From: Nitrososphaeraceae archaeon
GTDB lineage: Archaea; Thermoproteota; Nitrososphaeria; Nitrososphaerales; Nitrososphaeraceae
NCBI GenBank assembly: GCA_025936955.1
Contig: JAICSL010000009.1
Span: 1-16,806, forward strand
Reading direction: 5' to 3'
Length of the DNA: 16,806 nucleotides
The translations under genes and the position numbers were made by a program. Within the stretch, counting starts at the first letter, position 1. Each line of letters begins with the position of its first letter. Shown here in pieces: positions 1 to 6,100 of this stretch. Under the pieces are notes generated by a model. It had not been told where the DNA came from, searched no databases, and worked only from the letters and a program-made list of their open reading frames with translations.

Positions 1-371
1 TCCATGATCTGAGGGCGTCGATTTTCGTATATGACGATCGGATTGTCCGCCGGATCACGAAATGTACAACAAGGGCCATTTGGTATCTCTAATCTTTTTT
101 CTTCCCTCCAGCCTCTTGATCGAAGCTCAGAGGCCGTTTTATCCAAATTATTGACTCGATAAATCAACATTAGATCCTTCTTTTCTATATGGTCGGCAAG
201 CAGAATGTGAGGCTCTTTGTCAGAAAGCTTTATACAAACAACCCACACTCCAAAAGCATGTATTTTCCACAATAATATACCATCGAGTACAGTTGTGTAG
301 TATCTGATAGATTCTTGGATATGTGGAGCCGGGACATATAGAAAATCAAGTGATTCAAACATTTTAGACAT
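1..371 (-). CDS. VOC (glyoxalase-fold) family protein, C-terminus cut by window edge
   Basis: An open frame of 123 codons runs on the minus strand from ATG at 371 off the left edge without a stop. The start reads MSKMFESLDFLYVPAPHI; a second ATG at 362 gives MFESLDFLYV, which looks more like the usual start of this family, so 362 is an equally good start. The first strand is followed by a helix of the IQESIRYYTTVLDG type. Near residues 105-120 comes the VOC signature FRDPADNPIVIYENRR, with a candidate metal-binding Glu in IVIYE. The usual first-strand His position is not His, so metal binding is uncertain. VOC proteins are small cytosolic enzymes or binding proteins (glyoxalases, dioxygenases, antibiotic-binding proteins), and the substrate cannot be told here. 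Its G+C is somewhat above that of the central genes. Family assignment is fairly sure; function is not. Confidence 0.8.
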   Translation of the reverse strand, partial: MSKMFESLDFLYVPAPHIQESIRYYTTVLDGILLWKIHAFGVWVVCIKLSDKEPHILLADHIEKKDLMLIYRVNNLDKTASELRSRGWREEKRLEIPNGPCCTFRDPADNPIVIYENRRPQIM

Positions 372-847
372 GACTAACTCATCTTCACACAATATACTCA
401 AATGCAGTTCGTTAAATTTTTGCCTTGTTTGTTGATTATCAATTCATAATGCGATTCTACTATAAGACCTTCAAATGGAACTTTGCTTTTTCTTGCTTGT
501 CAAATGAAAGTGGAGAACGCAAAGAAGGTCTCATAGTAGTAGTTAGCCAAAGTAAAACGTAACATTTTTACAAACTGAAATTCAAGTAGACTCATTAGGC
601 TACTGGGCACCGATAGGATTGATAAGATAACAAATGAAAAAGACCAATAAAACCGTGATTTCAAGAACCTGTATCAAATTCCTAAAACCAAAAAAACGTA
701 GTATCTTTTGTCTTGTATGACTATTTTTGGTGTCGTTGTTCAATATAATCTACTTTATAATCTTCTCAAACTGTCGACAATCTGTCTGCAGGGTCTGGAC
801 TCAAACGGAAACTTCATAACATAGCAAATTCTGTGAAGAAGATCTAT
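372..847. other. Intergenic region between two divergent VOC genes
   Basis: No convincing gene is seen. The region holds the large hairpin at 457-539. A TATA-like stretch (ctttataat, 753-761) could serve the downstream plus-strand gene, although it lies more than 80 bases from its start. A 28-codon basic ORF (634-720) is most likely chance. From about 761 the base composition rises to that of the following VOC gene and the gene's frame is already open, so the higher-G+C segment seems to begin there. Confidence 0.5.
457..539. repeat. 83-bp imperfect palindrome (long hairpin)
   Basis: The arms are ctactataagaccttc (457-472) and gaaggtctcatagtag (524-539). They pair over 16 positions with one G-T wobble. 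An inner helix of ctttgc (481-486) with gcaaag (519-524) can extend the structure, sharing one base with the outer arm. It lies between two divergent genes, so it is not an obvious terminator for either. It could be a relic of a small non-autonomous element or a structured RNA. No target-site duplication is evident. Confidence 0.6.
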
Positions 848-1222
848 ATGTTGGGTGAGAAAGACGCGGCGGCAAACATTGCTGTCAGGAATTTGGAAGC
901 AGCAAAGAAATTCTATCAAGAAATACTTGGCCTGACTCAGGTCGGCTCTGAAGGCAATGAACTGATAGTCTTTAAGAGCGGAAACTCCACTATCAATGTC
1001 TATCATTCACAGTACGCTGGAACCAACCAGGCAACAGCTGTGACGTGGACGGTCGGCGAGGATATGGAAGATGTTGTGCAAGCACTCAAGACGAAAGGCA
1101 TCACATTCGAACATTACGATATGCCAGATATGAAGCGAGACGGCGATATATATGTCACAGATGATATGAAGGTCGCTTGGTTCAAGGACCCAGACGGCAA
1201 CATCCTCAACATCGTTGGTTGA
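848..1222 (+). CDS. VOC family protein, bleomycin-resistance-like, higher G+C
   Basis: A 124-residue single-domain VOC protein. It opens with MLGEKDAAANIAV, then the LEAAKKFYQEILGL helix, and ends with WFKDPDGNILNIVG. I chose ATG 848 because MLG(x)xDAAA is where I recall homologues beginning; a GTG at 833 in the same frame would add five residues. The metal-ligand positions are not conserved: Asn replaces the first-strand His in ANIAV, and the last strand LNIVG lacks Glu. It may therefore bind a ligand without metal, as in antibiotic-binding members. By hand count, 841-1200 is about 47% G+C (168 of 360), against roughly 35-40% in the next VOC gene, and it is rich in GCG/GGC/GTC codons. This suggests recent acquisition from a higher-G+C organism. 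No Shine-Dalgarno sequence is visible. Confidence 0.85.
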   Translation: MLGEKDAAANIAVRNLEAAKKFYQEILGLTQVGSEGNELIVFKSGNSTINVYHSQYAGTNQATAVTWTVGEDMEDVVQALKTKGITFEHYDMPDMKRDGDIYVTDDMKVAWFKDPDGNILNIVG

Positions 1223-1337
1223 GATGCAGCATTTTAGCGTAAGAGGATCGAAAACTACGCATGTCCATATTCTTCCAATCTGAGTTATAAAAACAGAACC
1301 AATTCAAGATGATAGATGACATTCAGAATGTTTTCAT

Positions 1338-1893
1338 ATGACTAAGACAGATATTCTTGGGTTTTCTATGGGTTCATTTGTAGCTCAACAGCTTGCAGAT
1401 ATGTATCAAGAAAAGGTTAACAGCTCAATACTTCTTGCTGAATCATGTGGTGGAAAAGAGAGCATACCTCAAAGCCCAGAAGTTGTAAAAATTTTATCTG
1501 ATGTCGTAAATAATTTGCCACAGGGTCCAGAAAGAGTTCTATTAGTCACATTTCCATTAGCATGGATTAAAGCACATCTCAATGTAACTTTTCCACAATC
1601 AAAAGAAATTATTTCTTCTAATACTTTAAAGCAGCAGTTTGCCATCATAGAAGATTGGCTAGCGACGAACTGGAGCGGCGCTTGCACTCGTCTACAAAAA
1701 ATACCCATACCCGCATTGGTTATGACTGGAACTGAAGATGTTGCTGTACCAGACCCATTCTTTGATTATTGCACAAAATATCCCAGGATCTTGGCTTGTG
1801 GAGATTAAATGAGATGGACATGGATTAATGTACCAGTATCCAGAGTAACTAAGTAATGTTATCCAAATTTTTCTTACAACAACTATGCTGTGA
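1338..1893 (+). pseudogene. Alpha/beta hydrolase pseudogene (frameshift plus two stops)
   Basis: The frame from ATG 1338 gives MTKTDILGFSMGSFVAQQLA. This contains the nucleophile elbow G-F-S-M-G but lacks the first half of the fold (early strands and oxyanion region). It continues to VMTGTEDVAVPDP and then leaves the family pattern, stopping at 1808. In the +1 frame from about 1755 the expected C-terminus appears: SLIIAQNIPGSWLVEIK, stop (TGA), DGHGLMYQYPE, stop (TAA), LSNVIQIFL, ending at 1893. The catalytic His is in GHGLM in that shifted frame. A one-base shift near 1751-1757, two nonsense codons and a missing N-terminus make this a decayed gene. Just upstream, another frame shows QFKMIDDIQNVF, possibly a trace of the lost N-terminal half. 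The intact enzyme would have been a soluble serine hydrolase of unknown substrate. Confidence 0.85.
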
Positions 1894-2268
1894 ATTGATC
1901 TGAATCTGGTGAATTCAATGAAATAATGCCAAATTAGACATCTAAAGCAGATTTCTTGTAGTCTGTACATTATTTTATAGGGCGAGCTAGAATCTATAAG
2001 ATAATGTTACGACTGATACTTTGTAGGAAGAAGTTTAGTATTAGTTAGTAGATTCATCAGCAAACCAGCCCTTTTTTGATTTGTATGTTGAGCGACAGAA
2101 CATGAAGACGATAGATTAACAGGTTGTTATGCCTTAATTAAACTCTATCTACCCATGAAGGAAAGAAGACATAACATAGGATTTTTTCAATGTTATGATC
2201 CGTAATTATCTTTCGCAAGAATATATGTAGGAATGTTTTAATTGTGGATCTTTTTTTGAAAAAAGGAT
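1894..2268. other. Intergenic region
   Basis: No gene or gene remnant was recognised. It contains a small perfect hairpin: CATAACAT (2170-2177) pairs with ATGTTATG (2190-2197) across a 12-base loop with six T. A TATA-like stretch (gaatatatgta, about 2218-2228) could drive the VOC gene starting at 2269. Confidence 0.5.
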
Positions 2269-2793
2269 TTGGAAACTAATTCCTCAACACCATCATTATC
2301 ACCTAGAGTATATCCCAAGATAATAAATCATATAGCAATAAGTGTGCCGGATTTGGACCAAGCCATGAAATGGTTTAAGGAAGTATTAGGATTTACAGTA
2401 ATAAAGGAGCCAGTAGAATTTGTAGCTGACGACTCTCTAATAGGCATAGCAATCAAGGATATTCATGATCCTGTATTAAAGAGAATGCGAACAGTTTGGT
2501 TGAGTTCATCTAATCAAGTGGGTTTTGAAATCTTTGAATATATTGAACCAAAATCAGAAAGACGTAAGGCTAACTTTGAGTACTGGAAATCAGGTCTTAT
2601 TCATATTTGTATAACTGACCCTAATATTGAAGATCTATGCAAAAGAATTTCTGAAACTGGAGGAAAACAGCGAAGCAAAATTTGGGAAATTGTTCCAGAG
2701 AAAGGTTATAAATTAGCTTTTTGCGAAGATCCATTTGGAAATATAATTGAAATTTTTACACATAGTTATGAACAGACCATGCTTTCTCTATGA
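2269..2793 (+). CDS. VOC family metalloprotein, glyoxalase-like
   Basis: A 174-residue protein with one VOC domain of two beta-alpha-beta-beta-beta halves. A complete ligand set is visible: His21 in INHIAISVPDLD, Glu87 in VGFEIFEY, His112 in LIHICITD and Glu161 in NIIEIFTHSYE, the arrangement of divalent-metal VOC enzymes such as glyoxalase I. The helix QAMKWFKEVLGF and the CEDPFGN turn before the last strand are also typical. TTG at 2269 is the only usable start, since a TGA lies four codons upstream and the next ATG is inside the helix at residue 33. The residues before VYPKIINHIAI are probably a disordered extension. The enzyme may act in methylglyoxal or other aldehyde handling, or in another VOC reaction; nothing nearby decides this. 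It is not in an operon. Confidence 0.85.
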   Translation: METNSSTPSLSPRVYPKIINHIAISVPDLDQAMKWFKEVLGFTVIKEPVEFVADDSLIGIAIKDIHDPVLKRMRTVWLSSSNQVGFEIFEYIEPKSERRKANFEYWKSGLIHICITDPNIEDLCKRISETGGKQRSKIWEIVPEKGYKLAFCEDPFGNIIEIFTHSYEQTMLSL

Positions 2794-2863
2794 TGAAATT
2801 AGAATAATATCTATACAAAGTAAGAAAAATGACTCGAATATTGAATTACCGTATTAATTAGTG

Positions 2864-2917
2864 TGATCACCTCTGAGGGGGGGTTTTGTCTTCAAAATTG
2901 AAACCCTCGGAGGATCA
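2864..2917. repeat. G+C-rich hairpin in AT-rich spacer
   Basis: The core arm cctctgaggg (2870-2879) pairs with ccctcggagg (2904-2913), ten pairs with one wobble. An outer tgat/atca pair (2864-2867 with 2914-2917) and an inner tttt/aaa pair extend it. A run of eight G spans the end of the left arm and the loop. It lies 70 bases after the VOC gene and before a minus-strand remnant, where a convergent terminator or a small structured RNA could sit. There is no clear poly-T tract directly after either arm. Confidence 0.55.
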
Positions 2918-2936
2918 GTATATGGATGGCCAGATA

Positions 2937-2954
2937 AATTAATTAATTAATTAA
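2937..2954. repeat. AATT microsatellite
   Basis: Four and a half tandem copies of AATT directly follow the hairpin region. A simple repeat, self-complementary; no function is implied. Confidence 0.8.
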
Positions 2955-2993
2955 CCTATACAGGTGTTTGTTTAATTCAATCTACTTATACCT

Positions 2994-3240
2994 TTACTTT
3001 TTTACTAAATCATTTGTTGAAATTGGTTTTTGAATAATATTGTTATTGTTGATATTGTTAAATATTGTAGCAGCTACTTCTAAGTCACATTTTTGTATAT
3101 CAAATGCTGTCATAAAACAGACCTTGACTTTATTGTCTGTATTTTTCATTTGTCTATATAATTCAAAGCCATTTATTTTTTTTGCATTTTGATATCTAGC
3201 CATAATAGGTTGTAAATATCTGCCTGAAATTATCTTGTAA
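2994..3240 (-). pseudogene. Remnant of a receiver-domain (REC) response regulator
   Basis: The minus frame ending at 2994 gives INGFELYRQMKNTDNKVK then CFMTAFD and IIQKPISTNDL. This is the second half of a receiver domain, with the conserved Thr and Lys. The first half is in the +1 frame just upstream: FQADIYNLLWLDIKMQKK, which carries the phospho-acceptor Asp in LLWLDIKM. The frames meet at a run of eight A (T on the plus strand, 3176-3183); six A would join them. A TAA precedes FQAD, and the N-terminal acidic pocket is gone. The ATG at 3203 therefore starts inside the domain and is not a real start. It resembles the regulator at 7233-7622 and is probably a dead duplicate of that kind of gene. 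Confidence 0.8.
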
Positions 3241-3638
3241 TTGTATTATTAATCTGTCTGATGAATTGATTGTTTTGCAGCGAGACTCTGATTCTTTTTG
3301 TAGATTGATATATTTTTGTTGCTGATGCTTCTGCAGCAGAAGTAATGTTGCTATGATGCTAGTGATGGTAGTTGGACTTGTTTCTACTTTAAGTGATTGT
3401 TTTTTTAATTAATTGTTGCTGTTGTTGAGCACATGATAGATAATATGTAATATTAATGAGTAAATACAATCTTTTCTAAAGCCGATAGAAGGTTAGATCT
3501 ATTCAAATGTCAAATTGAATAACAAATTAAGTAGTAATATGAGTAAAATCTGAATCCTAATTGACTTGACCTTATTTAAAAGCTGGCTAGAAATAAAAGA
3601 GAATAAGAATAAATGTAACAGCCACCTGAACTGTATTT
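3241..3638. other. Spacer with a start-less open frame
   Basis: No gene was recognised. On the minus strand an open frame of 71 codons (3408 down to 3196) has no ATG, GTG or TTG start. It is rich in Gln, Ser and Thr (for example LLLLQKHQQQKYINLQKE) and overlaps the receiver-domain remnant in another frame. It may be debris of the same decayed locus or chance. Confidence 0.4.
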
Positions 3639-4817
3639 CTATTTCATTGCTGCTGTTTTTATCTTATAAAGGAATTGCTTCTGATCTACTGGTTTTTTTA
3701 TAACCTCTTGTACTCCTACATCAGGGAGAATACTTACCATTTCTTGCGCTGCGTCAAGAGCTGATACGAATAAAATCTTAATATCAGGATTTATTGCCTT
3801 CATTCTATAGTATAGTTGAATACCATTCAAATTAGGCATTCTTATATCCATCACAACTAAATTGTAGTTGTTGGGATTTACCTGTGCAAAATGTGTTAAC
3901 GCATCTTTAGGATCGGTAAATGTATCTACATTGTAGCCTCCCCCAATTAAGAATGTTTTGTATGTTAGCATTGTATCTGGCTCATCATCTACCAACATGA
4001 TGATAGTAGTAGAAGCATTCTTTTGCTGTTGCTGCTGTTCTTTTATTTCTCCTCCTTCATGTTCTATACTTTGATTTTCAGGAGCAGATTTTTGTAATTT
4101 TGGAATTTGGTTTTCCACATCCAAAATGTTAACTACTTGTTCTTCTACTCCTACTATTACTGAGTATACGGTATATTGATGTTTAACTCTACCAGTTATT
4201 GAATACTCTCCTACTTTTTGGAAATAGCATTGACCAGTAGTACTAAAAGAAGACGAAAATTTGTTTACAATATGGTACAAACCACTATCTATTACCATTC
4301 CATTTGTGTGTGCCATTGAGTTTATTTTTGCACAAACATTCATGGTGGAACCAAAAAAGTCATCAGTAGCTGGAGAGCTTAGCGATCTCGCTACTTCAAC
4401 TATACCGTAGTCAGCACTAATCTTGTACTGTAGAGATGGCAATCCTTCTTCTTTCAGCTTAATGTTGATAATTTTATTTGCTACCATCATTGTAACACCG
4501 CATTCTATTACATCGTTGAAAGCAGATAGATTAGAAGCGTCAGATGTTTTTGGAAAGTAATATATCAAACTTGTACCAGTATTTTTGATAACCTTTCCAT
4601 CAAAGTTTCTTGCAATCGCAGCCATTGTATTAATAAATACAGAATAATATCTTCTGACTTTGTCTGGATCTCTAATCAATATAGTAGTTTCAATAGAATC
4701 TATCATACTAACAAAGCATACACAACAACTTTGTGATTTATTAGAGAAGGATATTTCTTCTTCATCTTCTCTTTCTTTACTTCTTTTACTTTCTTCTCCT
4801 CCTTCTCCTAACAACAA
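3639..4817 (-). CDS. Class III cyclase-like domain fused to C-terminal receiver domain; metal Asp residues lost
   Basis: A 392-residue soluble protein. Residues 1-20 are charged (Glu/Lys/Arg). A class III nucleotidyl cyclase domain covers about 28-222, a Gln-rich linker (five Gln at 261-265) about 225-268, and a receiver domain 270-392. The receiver is complete: Asp277-Asp278-Glu279, acceptor Asp324 in VVMDIRMP, Ser352 and Lys375. In the cyclase the two metal-binding Asp positions are Ser37 (CFVSMIDS) and Thr82 (IKNTGTSLIYYF). The purine-site Lys78 and Asp153 (DDFFG) remain, as does the transition-state Asn160 (MNVCAKINS); Lys164 stands where Arg is usual. Alone it should not catalyse by the two-metal mechanism. 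It could be a regulatory subunit or a partner of the paralogue at 7687-8862, which keeps both Asp. TTG 4817 is the first start after an in-frame TGA, with a TATA-like box about 35 bases upstream. It is the divergent partner of the kinase at 5414. Confidence 0.9.
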   Translation of the reverse strand: MLLGEGGEESKRSKEREDEEEISFSNKSQSCCVCFVSMIDSIETTILIRDPDKVRRYYSVFINTMAAIARNFDGKVIKNTGTSLIYYFPKTSDASNLSAFNDVIECGVTMMVANKIINIKLKEEGLPSLQYKISADYGIVEVARSLSSPATDDFFGSTMNVCAKINSMAHTNGMVIDSGLYHIVNKFSSSFSTTGQCYFQKVGEYSITGRVKHQYTVYSVIVGVEEQVVNILDVENQIPKLQKSAPENQSIEHEGGEIKEQQQQQKNASTTIIMLVDDEPDTMLTYKTFLIGGGYNVDTFTDPKDALTHFAQVNPNNYNLVVMDIRMPNLNGIQLYYRMKAINPDIKILFVSALDAAQEMVSILPDVGVQEVIKKPVDQKQFLYKIKTAAMK

Positions 4818-4849
4818 AGATCATTGTACATGCCGCTCTTTATTATCTT

Positions 4850-4858
4850 AGTATAAAG
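4850..4858 (-). promoter_or_regulatory. TATA-like box for the cyclase-REC gene
   Basis: On the minus strand the stretch ctttatact lies about 35 bases before the TTG start at 4817. This fits an archaeal TATA element with a short leader. No other promoter-like stretch is better placed. Confidence 0.4.
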
Positions 4859-4864
4859 TATTTG

Positions 4865-4899
4865 TGATTTATTAAAAATGATTATGATTTATCAAAATG
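4865..4899. repeat. Two direct repeats with 20-bp spacing
   Basis: TGATTTATTAAAAATG (4865-4880) and TGATTTATCAAAATG (4885-4899) begin exactly 20 bases apart, about two helical turns. They sit just upstream of the TATA-like box of the minus-strand cyclase gene. This is compatible with a regulator binding twice on one face of the DNA, or with an AT-rich coincidence. Confidence 0.35.
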
Positions 4900-5033
4900 G
4901 TGTTTTCATCATTTTCAGGCATTAAAAATTGAGATACTGGAAAAAAAGTAACTATTTGAACATATTTTGAGAAGAATTCATAACACATACATTTCTATTC
5001 CCTTCAATCTAGCAGCAAAATGTCCCTTCTACT

Positions 5034-5258
5034 TTATGTAATGGTATTGATATAGTCAGTTGAAAATTGTGAAGGAATACTTAACTGATCCAACCTTAAA
5101 AGCATAGAGTTTATACTACGCAATATCTTAGTTCTCTCATTATTATTGGATTTGTTTTTGTAATCTCTGATAATCCCTGCTTTTACTTGGGATGATGCGT
5201 TGGCTTTTATTCTCTTTTTTTGTTGTCTTGCTCGTCGTTCTTCAAGTCGTTTTACCAT
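5034..5258 (-). CDS. Small basic protein of unknown function
   Basis: 74 residues from ATG 5258, not recognised as a family. The first third is strongly basic (VKRLEERRARQQKKRIKA). The rest is polar with a short amphipathic stretch (LRSINSMLLRLDQL). There is no membrane segment and no Cys. It lies alone on the minus strand between the divergent cyclase-REC gene and the kinase gene, so it may be part of the module's first copy; no homologous ORF was found in the matching gap of the second copy. A TATA-like stretch (ctatatac on the minus strand, near 5273-5281) precedes it closely. It could be a nucleic-acid-binding peptide or a chance ORF. Confidence 0.45.
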   Translation of the reverse strand: MVKRLEERRARQQKKRIKANASSQVKAGIIRDYKNKSNNNERTKILRSINSMLLRLDQLSIPSQFSTDYINTIT

Positions 5259-5281
5259 TTGTTATTAAAGCCGTATATAGA

Positions 5282-5310
5282 TGATATTTACTTTAGTAAA
5301 TGATATTTAT
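5282..5310. promoter_or_regulatory. Possible regulator site: direct plus inverted repeats
   Basis: TGATATTTA occurs at 5282-5290 and again at 5301-5309. Between and overlapping them, atttac (5286-5291) and gtaaat (5296-5301) form a perfect 6-bp inverted repeat around ttta. The cluster lies in the divergent spacer between the small minus-strand ORF and the plus-strand kinase gene, upstream of the latter's TATA-like box. Confidence 0.35.
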
Positions 5311-5369
5311 GATTCTTCAGTTACACAGCTGAGCTCTTGATGTGGAACAAATAGAACATTTTACCTTGC

Positions 5370-5379
5370 TATCTTATAT
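5370..5379 (+). promoter_or_regulatory. TATA-like box of the first kinase gene
   Basis: The stretch TATCTTATAT lies 35-44 bases before the TTG start at 5414. Its first nine bases are identical to the stretch before the paralogous kinase gene (9312-9320). Confidence 0.45.
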
Positions 5380-5413
5380 CTACAGACTTGGTAGTTAGCC
5401 TTGAATTCACACT

Positions 5414-6052
5414 TTGACTACATCAGCACCATCGCCATCAGCCATACCGTCTGAAAGAACAGAAGTATTATATGGTACTGAAAATACGACCAATGCAATT
5501 TTAAACTTCTTATCTAACATCCAGAAGAGGATGGATCTTTGCGCAGATTCCACTTGGCCATCTGTAGCAATGGGAATTGATGTCTTCAAAAAAGCTCTTA
5601 TCAATAATAAGAATAGGGGGATAAAATCAAGATATGTTGTTGATATTACAAAAGATAATCTTTCATATTGTAAAGAAGTGATAAAACTTGGCGAGCTTCG
5701 TCATTTAGACGGGATTAAAGGTAACTTTGTTATGAGTGAAAAAGAGTATATGGCATCTGCTACCTTGCAGGAAGCGACACTTTTACCACAAGTAATATAC
5801 AGTAATGTAAAAGAAGTAATAGAACAGCAAGAATATGTCTTTAATTCATTTTGGAATACATCTGTCCCTGCTGAACTAAAGATAAGAGAAATAGAAGAAG
5901 GAGTGGCACTAGATGTTATTGAGGTTATCAAAAATGCTTCCAGAGCTAAGGCTCTATATTTTAAAATTATAAAATCTGCAAAGGAAGAAATATTGCTTAC
6001 GTTTCCTACTCCTGATTCTTTTATACGTCAAGAAAAAATGGGAGTAATATAA
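5414..6052 (+). CDS. N-terminal sensor part of a histidine kinase gene split by a stop codon
   Basis: 212 codons from TTG 5414 (TTGACT; the paralogue starts TTGACC in the same place) to TAA 6050-6052. It aligns throughout with the N-terminus of the kinase at 9346-11493: LYGTENTTNAI, ITKDNLSYCKEVIKLGELRH, VIYSNVKEVIEQQEYVF and LKIREIEEG, then the start of the last sensor repeat ending FIRQEKMGVI. Only one full sensor repeat is present. The paralogue's second repeat (its residues 164-328) is missing here, the join being at the similar repeat ends KIREIEEG and RIKDIEQG. After the TAA the same frame continues in homology with ALIESIEKSNLKVRILMP, so the stop replaces a Glu codon. If translated, the fragment would be a soluble sensor without kinase. 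See the entry at 6101 for the other part. Confidence 0.75.
   Translation: MTTSAPSPSAIPSERTEVLYGTENTTNAILNFLSNIQKRMDLCADSTWPSVAMGIDVFKKALINNKNRGIKSRYVVDITKDNLSYCKEVIKLGELRHLDGIKGNFVMSEKEYMASATLQEATLLPQVIYSNVKEVIEQQEYVFNSFWNTSVPAELKIREIEEGVALDVIEVIKNASRAKALYFKIIKSAKEEILLTFPTPDSFIRQEKMGVI
6050..6052 (+). other. In-frame TAA interrupting the histidine kinase gene
   Basis: The paralogue reads GVIELAKEAV where this gene reads GVI-stop-ALIESI, so a single G to T change (GAA to TAA) explains it. The reading frame is otherwise open from 5414 to 7231. The kinase core beyond the stop is well kept, so the mutation is recent, is a sequence error, or is tolerated through re-initiation or readthrough. Confidence 0.85.
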
Positions 6053-6100
6053 GCACTAATTGAATCTATTGAAAAAAGTAATTTAAAAGTCAGAATATTG

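Noticed and set aside
457..539. CRISPR array
   Set aside because: Only one inverted repeat, with no regularly spaced direct repeats and no cas genes in the window.
1692..1970. Minus-strand 92-codon ORF over the hydrolase remnant
   Set aside because: The plus strand carries clear alpha/beta hydrolase homology in this stretch; the antisense frame has no recognisable content.
2937..2954. AATT repeat as an attachment site or origin
   Set aside because: A simple microsatellite in AT-rich DNA; no integrase, tRNA end or replication gene nearby.
4660..4851. Plus-strand Ser/Leu-rich ORF opposite the start of the first cyclase
   Set aside because: It is antisense to the Glu/Lys-rich N-terminus of the cyclase protein, which produces Ser/Leu codons automatically.
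6050..6052. Stop codon as a recoded amino acid (selenocysteine or pyrrolysine)
   Set aside because: The codon is TAA, not TGA or TAG, and the homologous residue is Glu; no recoding element was seen.
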